The notes under the pieces are model-generated. The model searched no databases. It was given only the letters and a program-made list of their open reading frames with translations, and was not told where the DNA came from. A program made the position numbers and the translations under genes. Shown one piece after another: positions 34,410 through 44,260 of a stretch of 64,000 bases of DNA. Numbering within the stretch: the stretch's first letter is position 1; every line of letters begins with the position of its first letter. The DNA comes from Algoriphagus sp. (GTDB taxonomy: Bacteria > Bacteroidota > Bacteroidia > Cytophagales > Cyclobacteriaceae), in contig JANQWS010000023.1 of the NCBI GenBank assembly GCA_030729785.1, forward strand, positions 124,001-188,000, given 5' to 3'.

Positions 34410-35096
34410 TTATTTATCCTGAAGTAGGTCAATAAATTCGATGGAGGTATATTCCATATGATGCACCAATTTGGAAACCAACGTAACTAGGTAATTGTAA
34501 CCTAAATAGGCCACAATGCCAACTACCAGTCCGGCAGCTGTCGTGATCATGGCTTCATATATTCCTGAGGAAAGTAGTTTGGGAGACACCATTCCATCTT
34601 CTTGCGCGATAGAAATAAACGCTTGAATCATTCCAGTGACTGTACCCAAAAATCCTATCATGGGAGCAGCACCTGCCACTGTTGCCAGTATACCTAGATT
34701 TTTCTCCAATTTGTAGATTTCTAGTTTACCAACATTTTCAATGGCAACTTCAATATTCTTCAATGGAGAACCGATTCGATCAATTCCTTTGGTGATCATA
34801 TTGGCAACAGGAGTGCTTTCACCAGCGCAAAGAAGTTTAGCCTTATCTATTTGACCACTCTGAACCAAAACTTTTACTTGATCCAACAATTGATTTGGAG
34901 TCTTAGATGCTTTTCTAATCACCAATAACTTCTGAACAAAAATAAAAATTGCCACCACAAAAAGAAGATACAAAGGAATCATCATGTATCCCCCTTTGAT
35001 CAATAGATCAAGTAAACCAATAGAGGTGCTGCTTGAATCAGTAGCATTGGTCAAAGTTGTTAATGAATCACTGGTAAGTGTTTGTAGTACTACCAT
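34410..35096 (-). CDS. exbB: MotA/TolQ/ExbB family proton channel protein
   Basis: I choose ATG 35096 (MVVLQTLTSDSL), directly after the SPOR gene's stop, over the upstream ATG 35117, which overlaps it by 19 bases. The 228-aa protein has three membrane helices: GGYMMIPLYLLFVVAIFIFV, then LGILATVAGAAPMIGFLGTV and AMITTAAGLVVGIVAYLGYNYLV, with the conserved TolQ/ExbB core (GTVTGMIQAF). It drives TonB with ExbD. Confidence 0.93.
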   Translation of the reverse strand: MVVLQTLTSDSLTTLTNATDSSSTSIGLLDLLIKGGYMMIPLYLLFVVAIFIFVQKLLVIRKASKTPNQLLDQVKVLVQSGQIDKAKLLCAGESTPVANMITKGIDRIGSPLKNIEVAIENVGKLEIYKLEKNLGILATVAGAAPMIGFLGTVTGMIQAFISIAQEDGMVSPKLLSSGIYEAMITTAAGLVVGIVAYLGYNYLVTLVSKLVHHMEYTSIEFIDLLQDK

Positions 35097-35098
35097 CG

Positions 35099-35863
35099 TT
35101 AATAATTCAATATCCATAAATCATAAGTAAATTGAGATTTGAACTTCTCAAGTTCAACCGACGCTGCAGTCCAATTATCAAACATTCCCACTGCTAGCCT
35201 GTAGTTGGGACTGGTTTCGTAGGGAGAAATCAAATACAAATTTTCAGGCTTCGATGAAAGCTGCTGAATAAATTCTTGTATCATGGATTCCTTTGGAAAG
35301 CTTGCAATTACCAAAAAGAAGCGTTTTTTCTCCCCTTTGGAGGTAATTGGAATAAGATTAAAAGTAGCTGTAGTATTAGGTACAGCTACCGAAGTCTCCT
35401 CAATTAGTGGGATTTGGGGTACCACCTCAGCTAGACTTAGTGTATCTGAAACCGAATCAACACCAGTTTGCGCTTCAAAGGCCGGAACTTCCGCTGCAGT
35501 CACGACAATTTCCTCAGGTACAGCTGTCTCCAAACGGACAGTTGAATCGGACTGTAGCTGCCATACAATCACTGAAATGGCTGCCAAACCTAAAAAAACA
35601 ACTACCCATACCCAAGTGTTAGACTTTTTGGAGGCTACTTTTGGAGGGTCAAGTGGTTGATCTTTTTTAACATCCTTTTTTTGATCTACTTTCTTCATTG
35701 AATCTACCTTCACTTTGGTAGGTGCTGGAGTCTCCAAAGGTGTTGAAATAGTAGTCGCTGCTTTTGGAGTTTTTGCCTTAGACAGCGGACTAATTTCCAC
35801 AAAAGGAAGACCAAAATCCTTTGGATCAGGCCATTGTTTGGAATTGGAGTCGTTTGATGCCAT
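35099..35863 (-). CDS. Membrane-anchored SPOR-domain protein
   Basis: The 254-aa protein has a Pro/Lys-rich cytoplasmic N-terminus, one membrane helix (TWVWVVVFLGLAAISVIVW, ~residue 85-103), a linker, and a C-terminal SPOR-like domain (KKRFFLVIASFPKESMIQEF ... NYRLAVGMFDNWTAASVELEKFK). SPOR domains bind denuded glycan of septal peptidoglycan, so it likely sits at the division site. Location between the barrel protein and ExbBD suggests envelope integrity or constriction. Confidence 0.85.
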   Translation of the reverse strand: MASNDSNSKQWPDPKDFGLPFVEISPLSKAKTPKAATTISTPLETPAPTKVKVDSMKKVDQKKDVKKDQPLDPPKVASKKSNTWVWVVVFLGLAAISVIVWQLQSDSTVRLETAVPEEIVVTAAEVPAFEAQTGVDSVSDTLSLAEVVPQIPLIEETSVAVPNTTATFNLIPITSKGEKKRFFLVIASFPKESMIQEFIQQLSSKPENLYLISPYETSPNYRLAVGMFDNWTAASVELEKFKSQFTYDLWILNY

Positions 35864-35930
35864 TGTAGAAGTGAGAAGTTACGAAACTAACTGAAAACTA
35901 GGTAAAGCCCAACCTTAAAACCCAGGATAT

Positions 35931-37637
35931 TTAAAATTTGAAACTTAGTCCACCTAGCCCTTGAGTCCCTCTAACTGGATAGTTCATCCACCTAGAATTA
36001 CTCCTATTGAGCAGATTGTGTCCATTAGCAAAAACTGTAAGCCGAGAAGTAAGTGCATAATCAACATGGAGGTGGAGGTCAAGAAGAACAGGCAATTTGA
36101 TTACTTCCACCTGCACAGGTAAGGTATACAGGCCTCCAATACCTCTTGCTTTCAAACCACCCATTGCCTGAAGATTAGCTTGAAGAATTAATTTTTTAGT
36201 AGGCACCATTCGATGATTCATGCGCACCAACCAGGTAGGTCTATGCCAGGCTTCTTGTTGCGTTTCCAATCCATAATGGATTACCTCGGCATGGGTATTC
36301 ACACTGTACTTCTCAGATAAAATCAGTTCTACACTTGAGTTTACACGGAAAACGGTAGCTTTTTCATCGTAAACCAATTCAAATCGAGAAGTGTCTGCTG
36401 CTGAATTCACATAGAAATGGAGGTTGGATTGGCGCCGCAAGTCAATCCCTGCTCGATAGAATAACTTATCCGATACCACACTTTCTACACCAGCTTCAAA
36501 TGACAGTTTAGTTACAGTATTTAATAACTGTTCACTAGGTCCAAGAAAAGGATTTTCCGCAACAAAGCTTCGGTAAGTAGCACGGTCTACTTTGCCAGAA
36601 ATTGAAGCAAATATGCTTAAATCCTCCTTTACTTGATAGGTAGATTTTAGCACAGGGAATAACCGGAAATCAGATTTTCTTTCTGCAAGTGAATCATTAT
36701 CAGCTACTATAACCGCACCTGCCGTGAACTGATACTTATTCCACTTGTAATTTACTTCCGGCTGAAGTGAAAAATACGTCCTATTCAAGTCGTATTCCCG
36801 ATCTTTGGTATCCGAAGTAACTAATGAAACCCCTATAGTTCCCTGAAGTACTTTAGAAGGCCTTAGGCTCCCAGTTGCATGAAACCCTAACTCCTTTTCA
36901 CGGACCGAATAGCTATCCTGAAAACCAGAAAGTAGCACGCTTGCTTCGTATCCTATAGGACCTACCTTTTCTAAATCACGAATCCCCACTGAAAAATCAC
37001 CTTGTAACTGACGATTTGCGCTAAAAAATGGTCCAACCACATCCACATTGGGTGGGTAGCTAAATCCCAAATCTTCCCCATAGAAGGTATAGGCAGCTCG
37101 TTTCAAACTCAAATTGGAAAATACTTCTGCCTGGTCCATGAAGTAACTCACATCTCCTATAACTTTAGTTTGAGATTCTTTGCTTTCTTGCCCCATCCAG
37201 CTTACTGGTCCTTTCCCATAACTTTGGTGCACTACCTTGGTGGCAAACTGCCAATCTTCAGTTTGGGTGGAAGAATAGCGCCCTTCTACCATAGGAGCTA
37301 GGAAATTGCCATATCCAATTCGAACAAAACCAGGATATTGATCCGACTTTGGGAGTTGGACATCCCATGGACTTGCTTGGGCGGCAACAGCGGGGGCGGG
37401 AATCTTCAGGAAAAAGGGAGCTACAGGAAAATTAGTGATTTGCAATGGCTTTCCTTGTGGCAAAACAGGGGCTTTTTCAAAAGCCCGAAGTCGTTTTGGA
37501 AGACGAATTATTCGATCCTTTTGAATAATAAATTCTTGATCTTTTATCCCTCCCTTCGGAGTGGATTGCGCTTTTACTTGGAGCAAACCAATCCAGCAGC
37601 ATCCCAGAAACACGAAGAGTTGATATAAGCTTCTCAT
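35931..37637 (-). CDS. Outer-membrane beta-barrel protein, TonB-dependent receptor-like without plug
   Basis: The 568-aa protein has a signal peptide (MRSLYQLFVFLGCCWIGLLQ, cleaved near VKAQS) and then alternating amphipathic strands typical of a barrel (YKWNKYQFTAGAVIVADN, LYRAGIDLRRQSNLHFYV), ending in FKF. There is no N-terminal plug or carboxypeptidase-like domain, so it is shorter than canonical TonB-dependent receptors (~700-1000 aa). It precedes ExbBD/TonB in the same block, three bases from the TPR gene. Substrate unknown. Confidence 0.78.
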   Translation of the reverse strand: MRSLYQLFVFLGCCWIGLLQVKAQSTPKGGIKDQEFIIQKDRIIRLPKRLRAFEKAPVLPQGKPLQITNFPVAPFFLKIPAPAVAAQASPWDVQLPKSDQYPGFVRIGYGNFLAPMVEGRYSSTQTEDWQFATKVVHQSYGKGPVSWMGQESKESQTKVIGDVSYFMDQAEVFSNLSLKRAAYTFYGEDLGFSYPPNVDVVGPFFSANRQLQGDFSVGIRDLEKVGPIGYEASVLLSGFQDSYSVREKELGFHATGSLRPSKVLQGTIGVSLVTSDTKDREYDLNRTYFSLQPEVNYKWNKYQFTAGAVIVADNDSLAERKSDFRLFPVLKSTYQVKEDLSIFASISGKVDRATYRSFVAENPFLGPSEQLLNTVTKLSFEAGVESVVSDKLFYRAGIDLRRQSNLHFYVNSAADTSRFELVYDEKATVFRVNSSVELILSEKYSVNTHAEVIHYGLETQQEAWHRPTWLVRMNHRMVPTKKLILQANLQAMGGLKARGIGGLYTLPVQVEVIKLPVLLDLHLHVDYALTSRLTVFANGHNLLNRSNSRWMNYPVRGTQGLGGLSFKF

Positions 37638-37640
37638 AAT

Positions 37641-40625
37641 CTAGTTTAGGCTATTTAGGATAGATGCGGCATTCTCCTTGACCGTTGCATTGGTGCTTTG
37701 ATCAAGGATAGATTGAAGTGTGGCTTTTGCTTGAAATAATTCTCCAAGCTCAACGTAATTTTCAGCAAGCAGCAAAAATAAGCTACCATACCAGTAATCA
37801 AATGGTGAAAAGCCTTCAGAATAGTCAAAAATCAGCTCATTAGATCCAATAAGATCCCCTTTTTCTTGGTATCCAAGCGCTAGTAAAAGGAGGGCCTCTG
37901 CACCTTGCTCGGTCTTGTATTCTTGAATTAGGAGGCCAAAACTATCTTCAGCATCCGAATATTGCCCCATTAATCGTAGTGCTTTCCCCTTAATTAGAAG
38001 TGCCTTAGGGGTTGCATCTGGAAGGATTCCCGACATAGCAAGCAATTGATTGGCTGAAACAATTGTCTGGGGGTAATTTTGCAACCCAAAATGCGCTTGA
38101 AGTATGCCTTGTAAAACTTCAACTTCCTCTAGGGGCGTTCTTGACTGCTCTAGTATTGGTTCCAAATAGCGAAGTACTTCTTTGTAATTTTTACGCTCTA
38201 GCTCAATTTTTCCTAGTTGTTGGAGTGCTTTTATCCGATAGGTTGATGGAGGTTGCTGCTCCAATAGGGTAAAAAATTCTATAGCTTTCGAAAGCTCTCC
38301 TAATTGTCTGTATGAATCGCCCGAAAAATACAAAACCTCGCTATTTTGAACCGACTGAGGATTATCCCTTATGTAAATATCCAAAGCTTTGGCTGCTTGA
38401 GCATATTTTTGATTCAAGTAAAGGTTCTTTGCAGCTTCATATTCTAAAGCTTTTAGTTCACCTGCTTGTGGGTTTTGTTGCTTAAATGACTGCAGGTATT
38501 GCCCAAACTCCTCAGATCTTTCTTGAACTGCTAAAGTCTCTTGAAGTCCCTTCAAAGCAACTTCTGCGTTTTCAGCCAATGGATATTTCTCAAGGATGAC
38601 TTTGTAATCTGCTAATGTTTGGTCGTACTGTCGAATGGAATAATTGGCTATGGCTCTTCCTTCTAATGCAAACGGAGTATATGGGGAATTAGGCCTTGAA
38701 GCGATTAATTCTGAAAAAGCTGCAATCGCTTCGTTGTAGTTCAATTCCTCTAAAAAGAGTTGCCCCTTCTGGAAATAAGCATCTTCCTGATAGACACTTG
38801 TAGGAAATTTAGAAATCAATAAGTTGAGCTGCTCAATAGCAGCTGAATTTTTTCCTTGGTAATTCTGCACAAGGGCCAATTGCAAATAGGCATAGTCTTG
38901 ACCTGTAATTTTCTCCAAAATCGCTTGTTGAAAGGTAGCTTCTGCTTTGGAAAACTTCTTTTGAACAAAATAACAATCACCCAAACGAAGTAGCCCTTCG
39001 TGGTAGTTGGGATCTACTTTATTTTGAATTGAATTGGTATAGGTTTGAAATTGCACCTCAGCCAGGTCATAGTTTTGATTATTAAAGTAGGCATAGCCAA
39101 GCCCATAGGTCGATTTTAAAAAATATTCTTCCGAGAGCCCCTTTTTTTGATCGATTGCTACTTGATAAGCTGCTATTGCTTGTCCCCAATCTTCTTGAAT
39201 ACTTCGAATTTCTCCCATCCAGAAATACGTCTCACCCAACAAACCCCGGTCAACAGGATAGTTTTGGGATTGACTTAAATAATCTAGTGCCTGATTGTAT
39301 TTTGAATCTCTGTATTCTACTAGAGCTTGGTAGTAAGCCACCTTTTGGAAAGCCTGTTGAAGCCTAGTTGATTTTGTTGTGAGGGCATTTAATTGAGCCA
39401 TGACACGGAGGTAATCTGCTGAATTGAGCAAGGCGTCATTGAGCAAGTTTTGTACTTCCACCACTTTTTCCCCTTGCGGATAAGTGCTCAAATACGCGTC
39501 AAGTTCCTGAATTGCTGCTTGAAAATTTCCTCGTCGAAGATTGACTTTAGCAAGATTTACACTCGCATCCTCCTGGATATCGGAATTCACTGTACTGGAG
39601 GCGGCCACCTGAAAGCTACTCCCTGCAAAAGGAAGATTTCCAAGCTGCACATAAGAATGGCCTAAGAAATAGCTTGCTGTTTGTGCCAATTCTGGATTTC
39701 CCAATGCTGCTATTTTCAGATATTCACTCGCTTTCAGATAGTTTTTCACTTCAAAAAATGAAATTCCAGCTTTGTAATATTCTTCTTTGGTCAGTTCTAT
39801 AGAGTTAAACGAACTATATTTTTCGAAATGAAAAGCGGCATTATCAAAGTCCTTTGCTGCATAATATGCTTCTGCCAAATACAAATGAAGGACTTCTTGC
39901 CTATCCAAGGGGACTTGTGAATTCAGTAAGGGAACTGCATAAGAAATTGCCTCCGAATAGTTGCCTTCTTGGTAATAAAGCGAAGTCAAAAGGTAAGGGA
40001 CTTTTGCCGCATAGTGTGGATGTTGTGCTGCCCGCTTGAGTTCCTGGATAGCCTGGTTGCGATTGCCTTGTTGCATTGCAATAAATCCACTGTAGTACAA
40101 GGCATCCGATGCAACAGGTAAATTTGAATTCTTGACTTGATTCAAATAAATCGCTGCAGAATCGTAGTTGGCTACCTGAAAAAAACTATACCCTAATTTG
40201 AAACTGATCTCTTCTTGCACCCCCTCCTCTCTGAGGCTAATAGGAGCCAATTGAAACCCTTCTATGGCCTCTAAATACCTCTTTCGTTGGAAATAATAGT
40301 CACCTAGAAAGTTGGCTGCATAGACCACGCCTGGCTGTCCTGCATAATCCTGACAAAAGGCTTTCAAAAGTCCAAGTCCATCTTCCCGCTCCAATTGAAT
40401 CGCCGCCAACGCACGATGCAACTCTGCTTGTTTTTGTTGAAAAATGGGCAAATCAGAGGTTAATAACTGGGCATTGTCAAAAAAAGTAGCAGCAAATACC
40501 TCTTGGTCGTACAAACTTCTGGCATGATCTAAAATTGCTTGTGGGCTGGTTTGATAAAGCGAAGATTGTGCAAAGGAATTCATAGTGAATCCTAGTCCTG
40601 CAAACAAAACCAAGTAATATTTCAT
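37641..40625 (-). CDS. Large periplasmic TPR-repeat protein
   Basis: The 994-aa protein has a signal peptide (MKYYLVLFAGLGFTMNSFAQ) and about 20-25 tetratricopeptide-like repeats over its whole length, for example SEAISYAVPLLNSQ, AIAAFSELIASRPNSPYTPFA and SDAEDSFGLLIQEY. Such TPR solenoids scaffold envelope complexes or bind peptides. It begins 14 bases after holA and is followed within three bases by the barrel gene, so it probably partners the barrel/TonB system. It is one of the longest genes of the window. Confidence 0.88.
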   Translation of the reverse strand: MKYYLVLFAGLGFTMNSFAQSSLYQTSPQAILDHARSLYDQEVFAATFFDNAQLLTSDLPIFQQKQAELHRALAAIQLEREDGLGLLKAFCQDYAGQPGVVYAANFLGDYYFQRKRYLEAIEGFQLAPISLREEGVQEEISFKLGYSFFQVANYDSAAIYLNQVKNSNLPVASDALYYSGFIAMQQGNRNQAIQELKRAAQHPHYAAKVPYLLTSLYYQEGNYSEAISYAVPLLNSQVPLDRQEVLHLYLAEAYYAAKDFDNAAFHFEKYSSFNSIELTKEEYYKAGISFFEVKNYLKASEYLKIAALGNPELAQTASYFLGHSYVQLGNLPFAGSSFQVAASSTVNSDIQEDASVNLAKVNLRRGNFQAAIQELDAYLSTYPQGEKVVEVQNLLNDALLNSADYLRVMAQLNALTTKSTRLQQAFQKVAYYQALVEYRDSKYNQALDYLSQSQNYPVDRGLLGETYFWMGEIRSIQEDWGQAIAAYQVAIDQKKGLSEEYFLKSTYGLGYAYFNNQNYDLAEVQFQTYTNSIQNKVDPNYHEGLLRLGDCYFVQKKFSKAEATFQQAILEKITGQDYAYLQLALVQNYQGKNSAAIEQLNLLISKFPTSVYQEDAYFQKGQLFLEELNYNEAIAAFSELIASRPNSPYTPFALEGRAIANYSIRQYDQTLADYKVILEKYPLAENAEVALKGLQETLAVQERSEEFGQYLQSFKQQNPQAGELKALEYEAAKNLYLNQKYAQAAKALDIYIRDNPQSVQNSEVLYFSGDSYRQLGELSKAIEFFTLLEQQPPSTYRIKALQQLGKIELERKNYKEVLRYLEPILEQSRTPLEEVEVLQGILQAHFGLQNYPQTIVSANQLLAMSGILPDATPKALLIKGKALRLMGQYSDAEDSFGLLIQEYKTEQGAEALLLLALGYQEKGDLIGSNELIFDYSEGFSPFDYWYGSLFLLLAENYVELGELFQAKATLQSILDQSTNATVKENAASILNSLN

Positions 40626-40639
40626 GGGAGGTTTAAATT

Positions 40640-41662
40640 TCAGTGCATTACTTTAAAGACCAGTTCTCGGAGAATTTCACCCTCGCTCATATTCCCTGAA
40701 TCCACTCCTTTAAAACGAAGATCTGCTTCTTTTAGGTATCCAAATACATCAATTACCTTGCCTAACTTGTAATTTTTCGCTGCAATCACGTATTCTTTTA
40801 CTCCATAAGGATTGACACCGATGGCTGAAGCAAGTTGACTTTCAGCAATTGACCCTGCTCGATGCACTAAGGCAATCCTTGAAAAGTAGCTATACAACAA
40901 GGAAAAAATAGGAATAACTGGGTGATTTTTTGGGTTTTGAATGAAATAATGCACAATAAGATTGGCTTTATTGACATCTCGATAGCCTATCGCCTTTGTC
41001 AATTCAAAATTGTTGTATTCCTTATGAATCCCTATGTATTTGGAGATATGGTCTACTGTAAAACGAGTAAGCTCATTGAAATTCAGCATCATCTTACCTA
41101 CTTCATTGGTCATCACTTCCAAATTATTTCCAATGGAGTCTGCCAATAGTTGGCTAGCCTTGGGGTCAATCTGGTGACCCAATTCCTTAAAATAACTTTC
41201 AATCCAATCGTTTAACTTCCAGTCCTTGATTTTTTCTGCCTCAACAAAAACAGCTTTTTTTTCTAGTTCTTTCTTCAAACTACTTCTTCCATCCAGCTTT
41301 TTATGTTTGTAAGCAAAAACTAAAATGGTACTTGGAAGCGGGTTACTTAAGTAACTCAACAACAGTTTTTGGGCATCTTCTTTTCCCAAGTCTGGAATAT
41401 TTTGTGCCTCTTTGACAAGAACCAATTGCTTATCCGCCATCATCGGAAATTTGCGCGCATGCGAAAGTATCGTGCTTACTGTTGCCTCTTTGCCATAGAG
41501 TACCAGTTGATTGAATCCACGGTCAACTTCTGGAATAGCATTTTTCTCCAAAAAATCACTAATCAAGTCAATGAAGTAGGGTTCATCTCCTTGCAAAAAG
41601 TAAATTGGAGCAATTTTTTTCGCTTTTAAATCTTTTAATACTGCTTCAGGGAGGAGGGGCAT
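40640..41662 (-). CDS. holA: DNA polymerase III delta subunit
   Basis: The 340-aa protein has the HolA fold: KKIAPIYFLQGDEPYFIDLI near the N-terminus, the AAA-like core ATVSTILSHARKFPMMADKQLVLVKEA and the C-terminal collar domain (YFSRIALVHRAGS, VKEYVIAAKNYKLG). Delta opens the beta sliding clamp in the clamp loader. It is the first gene of the minus-strand block from 41.66 to 31.17 kb. Confidence 0.93.
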   Translation of the reverse strand: MPLLPEAVLKDLKAKKIAPIYFLQGDEPYFIDLISDFLEKNAIPEVDRGFNQLVLYGKEATVSTILSHARKFPMMADKQLVLVKEAQNIPDLGKEDAQKLLLSYLSNPLPSTILVFAYKHKKLDGRSSLKKELEKKAVFVEAEKIKDWKLNDWIESYFKELGHQIDPKASQLLADSIGNNLEVMTNEVGKMMLNFNELTRFTVDHISKYIGIHKEYNNFELTKAIGYRDVNKANLIVHYFIQNPKNHPVIPIFSLLYSYFSRIALVHRAGSIAESQLASAIGVNPYGVKEYVIAAKNYKLGKVIDVFGYLKEADLRFKGVDSGNMSEGEILRELVFKVMH

Positions 41663-41780
41663 ACTTTAAATTTCTCTTGTTCTTAAAGATAATAGATGAA
41701 GGCATTCGGAACAGAATTTCAAATCAAATAAACTTAAATCCCATCATCGGGGTTTAATTTGCAAGTCTATTTTTAAAGCC

Positions 41781-42491
41781 ATGAATTTTGAACAAGGAGT
41801 ACTGAAGTACAAAGAAGGTGATTTTGAGGCTGCGTTGGCAATCTTTACCACATTAATCCTGCAAGAACTTGAAAACCCGATGCTTTACCTTTACAGAGGT
41901 CGGACTTTAACTCGACTTGGAAAGGGAATAGAGGCATTGGCTGACTTTGATAGACTGGTAGAGCTAGAGCCCTACAATACCGATTACATCAGTGATCGCG
42001 GGGTAGTGCTCCATCTCTTGGGTAAAAATGATGCCGCTTTGGAAGAACTCGATCGAGCGGCCAACTTAGATCCTAAAAATCCTTACCGCTACAGTAGCCG
42101 AGCCTATTTGAAAGATAGAATGGGTGATCTTTTGGGCGCAATCGCTGATTATGAAAAAGCCATCGAATTAGATCCTGAAGATGCAGTTGCCTACAACAAC
42201 CTAGGTTTAGTGGAGGAGAAACTGGGAAGAAAGGAAAAAGCGAACGCGTATTTTACCAAAGCAGACGACCTATCTGCTTATCCTCCCAAAAAAGAAACTA
42301 TCCTACAGACGAGTCCAACAGAATTCAAACACCCCCCTACTTCGGCTAATCCTGTCAAAAAAGTCTCTAAACCTCAAAAAATGACGGTTGCTTACTTTTT
42401 TTCTACCCTTAAAGCACTGGTTACCAAGCCCGAAATCCGAATGGAGTTTTCAAGTTTCTTGAAAGCCGTTTTTGACAAAAAAAGAATTTAG
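41781..42491 (+). CDS. TPR-repeat protein, cytoplasmic
   Basis: The 236-aa protein has no signal peptide. Residues ~1-165 form four or five TPRs (YKEGDFEAALAIFTTLILQEL, GKGIEALADFDRLVELEPYN, GKNDAALEELDRAANLDPKN, GDLLGAIADYEKAIELDPED), followed by a linker and a positively charged C-terminus. A protein-interaction role is likely. Its stop overlaps the stop of the convergent Usp gene by four bases. Confidence 0.85.
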   Translation: MNFEQGVLKYKEGDFEAALAIFTTLILQELENPMLYLYRGRTLTRLGKGIEALADFDRLVELEPYNTDYISDRGVVLHLLGKNDAALEELDRAANLDPKNPYRYSSRAYLKDRMGDLLGAIADYEKAIELDPEDAVAYNNLGLVEEKLGRKEKANAYFTKADDLSAYPPKKETILQTSPTEFKHPPTSANPVKKVSKPQKMTVAYFFSTLKALVTKPEIRMEFSSFLKAVFDKKRI

Positions 42492-43330
42492 GAGCTTTTA
42501 ATCACCCAAAAGGGCTTGGTAAGGAAATAAGACATTTTTCGAGAAAGATTTTTTGCAAACAATTGATCAAAAAAGTCCTTCTTTTTGCTCAAAGTCACTA
42601 GCATATCTCCTTTTGCAAGCTGTAGGTAATTTTCCAATCCCAATGCCAAATCATCTCGAAAAGATTTAAGAACGTAGTTGACCAATTCGTAATTCACAAA
42701 AGGTTTGATTTCTTCAGTCATGTTTTTATGCAACGCTTTATCAATTACTCGCGATCTAGAAGAAACGTGCACAATGTCAATCTCTGAATCAAAAAAACGA
42801 GCAAACTCGACCACTTTTTGAATGGCTACCTTATCCTCTTCCACGTAATCGGTGGCATAGACTAATTTTCGTGGACGCTTAAAATACACCTTCCTTGGAA
42901 TGACTAAAATATCACGATCAGTTTGCATAACCAGCTTACTAGATCGACTCCCGAATACCTGTTCCTTAAAATCATTCATCCCCTCTGTTCCGACCACCAG
43001 TAAATTCGCATTTACTTTTTGCGAAAACTCGAGGGTTCGTTGTACAATAGGGCCTTCCGAAATTTCGATTACACAATCTTCAAGCCCATTGGGAACACTC
43101 TCTCGGAGGACTGCTTCTTGAAGCTGTTTTAATTTTTGATTTACAAATTCAAGTTGGAAGTGGCCTTCTAAATCCAAAGGTGCAATTTTTTGGTAGTCCT
43201 GCTTATTCAATACATGAAATACAATCAACCGTGCTTGGTACTTTTCACCTATTTTGGAGGCATACTCCAAAGCATTTAGTGAACAATTAGAAAAGTCAAT
43301 CGGACATAAAATAGTGAAGTTAGCTGCCAT
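42488..43330 (-). CDS. Universal stress protein, two UspA domains
   Basis: The 280-aa protein consists of tandem UspA folds: the first (FTILCPIDFSNCSLNALEYA ... GSRSSKLVMQTDRDILVIPR) has the ATP-binding GTEG and GSRSSK motifs, and the second (KLVYATDYVEEDKVAIQKVVEF) lacks a clear nucleotide motif. Tandem Usp proteins function in stress and redox adaptation. It is nine bases downstream of the 2-hydroxyacid dehydrogenase and is probably co-transcribed with it. Confidence 0.9.
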   Translation of the reverse strand: MAANFTILCPIDFSNCSLNALEYASKIGEKYQARLIVFHVLNKQDYQKIAPLDLEGHFQLEFVNQKLKQLQEAVLRESVPNGLEDCVIEISEGPIVQRTLEFSQKVNANLLVVGTEGMNDFKEQVFGSRSSKLVMQTDRDILVIPRKVYFKRPRKLVYATDYVEEDKVAIQKVVEFARFFDSEIDIVHVSSRSRVIDKALHKNMTEEIKPFVNYELVNYVLKSFRDDLALGLENYLQLAKGDMLVTLSKKKDFFDQLFAKNLSRKMSYFLTKPFWVIKSS

Positions 43331-43339
43331 GGTTGAAAT

Positions 43340-44260
43340 TTAGTAACCTCTCGTGCGATTCACGAGATTTAGTAAAGGGACTCCAGCTTTTAGCCGGTTG
43401 TAATTTTCAATTATCTGAGGTGAGGCAGCTTTAGGATTGGTCACGGAAGCAATATGGGGAGTCACCTGAATTCGTTTTTCCGTCCAAAATGGATGAGACT
43501 TTGGCAAAGGCTCTACTTGATACACATCCAGTAATGCCCCCCTAAGGTACCCTTTATTCAATGCCACAAGCAAGTCTTCTTCAACTAAATGCTTTCCCCT
43601 TGCCACATTGATCAAATACGTGCCTGGATGGCATTTTTCAAAAAGCTGCAAATTTAAAATACCCTCTGTATCAGGAGTTAAGGGAAGCAAACAAACTAAA
43701 ACATTGACTTGGGAAAGAAACTCCTCCAATTGCTCTTTGCAAAAATACAAGTAACGAAAGTCTTCCTTTGGCGAAAGTCCAAAACCTACTACCTCAAATC
43801 CAAGTCCATTTAATTTGTCAAGAACATCGCCCCCTAAAGCCCCAACCCCCATCACACCAATCCGTACCGGAATCTCTGGGTTAGACATATCCCAAATCGT
43901 TTGTTTCTGGTCTTCTTGGTAACGAACAAACTGCCTATGATAGTTCAAAACGCCCATGATCACGTAATTAGTCATTGACCAAGTTAATTTTTCATCCACT
44001 ATTCGGACAATAGGCAAGTCGGTAGGTATGGCCGAATCGGAAAGAATATGGTCCACACCCGCTCCAAGCGAACTGATTAATTTTAAATTAGGAAACGAGG
44101 ACAAATACCCTGGGGGATGCTGCCAAAGCAAGGCCATTTCAACTGATTCAGGATGTTCTATTGCAGGGTAAATTTGTAAATCTATTTCTGGAGAATGTAC
44201 CCGTAATGCATCGATCCAAACTTGTGGATCTCTACCTGGGCTTACAATGGCTATACTCAT
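43340..44260 (-). CDS. D-2-hydroxyacid dehydrogenase, glyoxylate/hydroxypyruvate reductase A-like
   Basis: The 306-aa protein has the D-isomer dehydrogenase fold: Rossmann motif IGVMGVGALGGDVLDKLNGLG, NVARGKHLVEEDLLVAL with the catalytic Arg, LDVYQVEPLP with the Glu and VTPHIASVTNP with the His. It reduces glyoxylate or hydroxypyruvate with NAD(P)H. Its usual partners are elsewhere; the window's other glycerate-linked gene is glycerate kinase at 12.7 kb, which is not adjacent. Confidence 0.9.
   Translation of the reverse strand: MSIAIVSPGRDPQVWIDALRVHSPEIDLQIYPAIEHPESVEMALLWQHPPGYLSSFPNLKLISSLGAGVDHILSDSAIPTDLPIVRIVDEKLTWSMTNYVIMGVLNYHRQFVRYQEDQKQTIWDMSNPEIPVRIGVMGVGALGGDVLDKLNGLGFEVVGFGLSPKEDFRYLYFCKEQLEEFLSQVNVLVCLLPLTPDTEGILNLQLFEKCHPGTYLINVARGKHLVEEDLLVALNKGYLRGALLDVYQVEPLPKSHPFWTEKRIQVTPHIASVTNPKAASPQIIENYNRLKAGVPLLNLVNRTRGY

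Noticed and set aside
35283-35660. 125-aa plus-strand Ser/Thr-rich ORF
   Set aside because: Antisense to the SPOR gene; low complexity is explained by the opposite Pro/Lys-rich linker.
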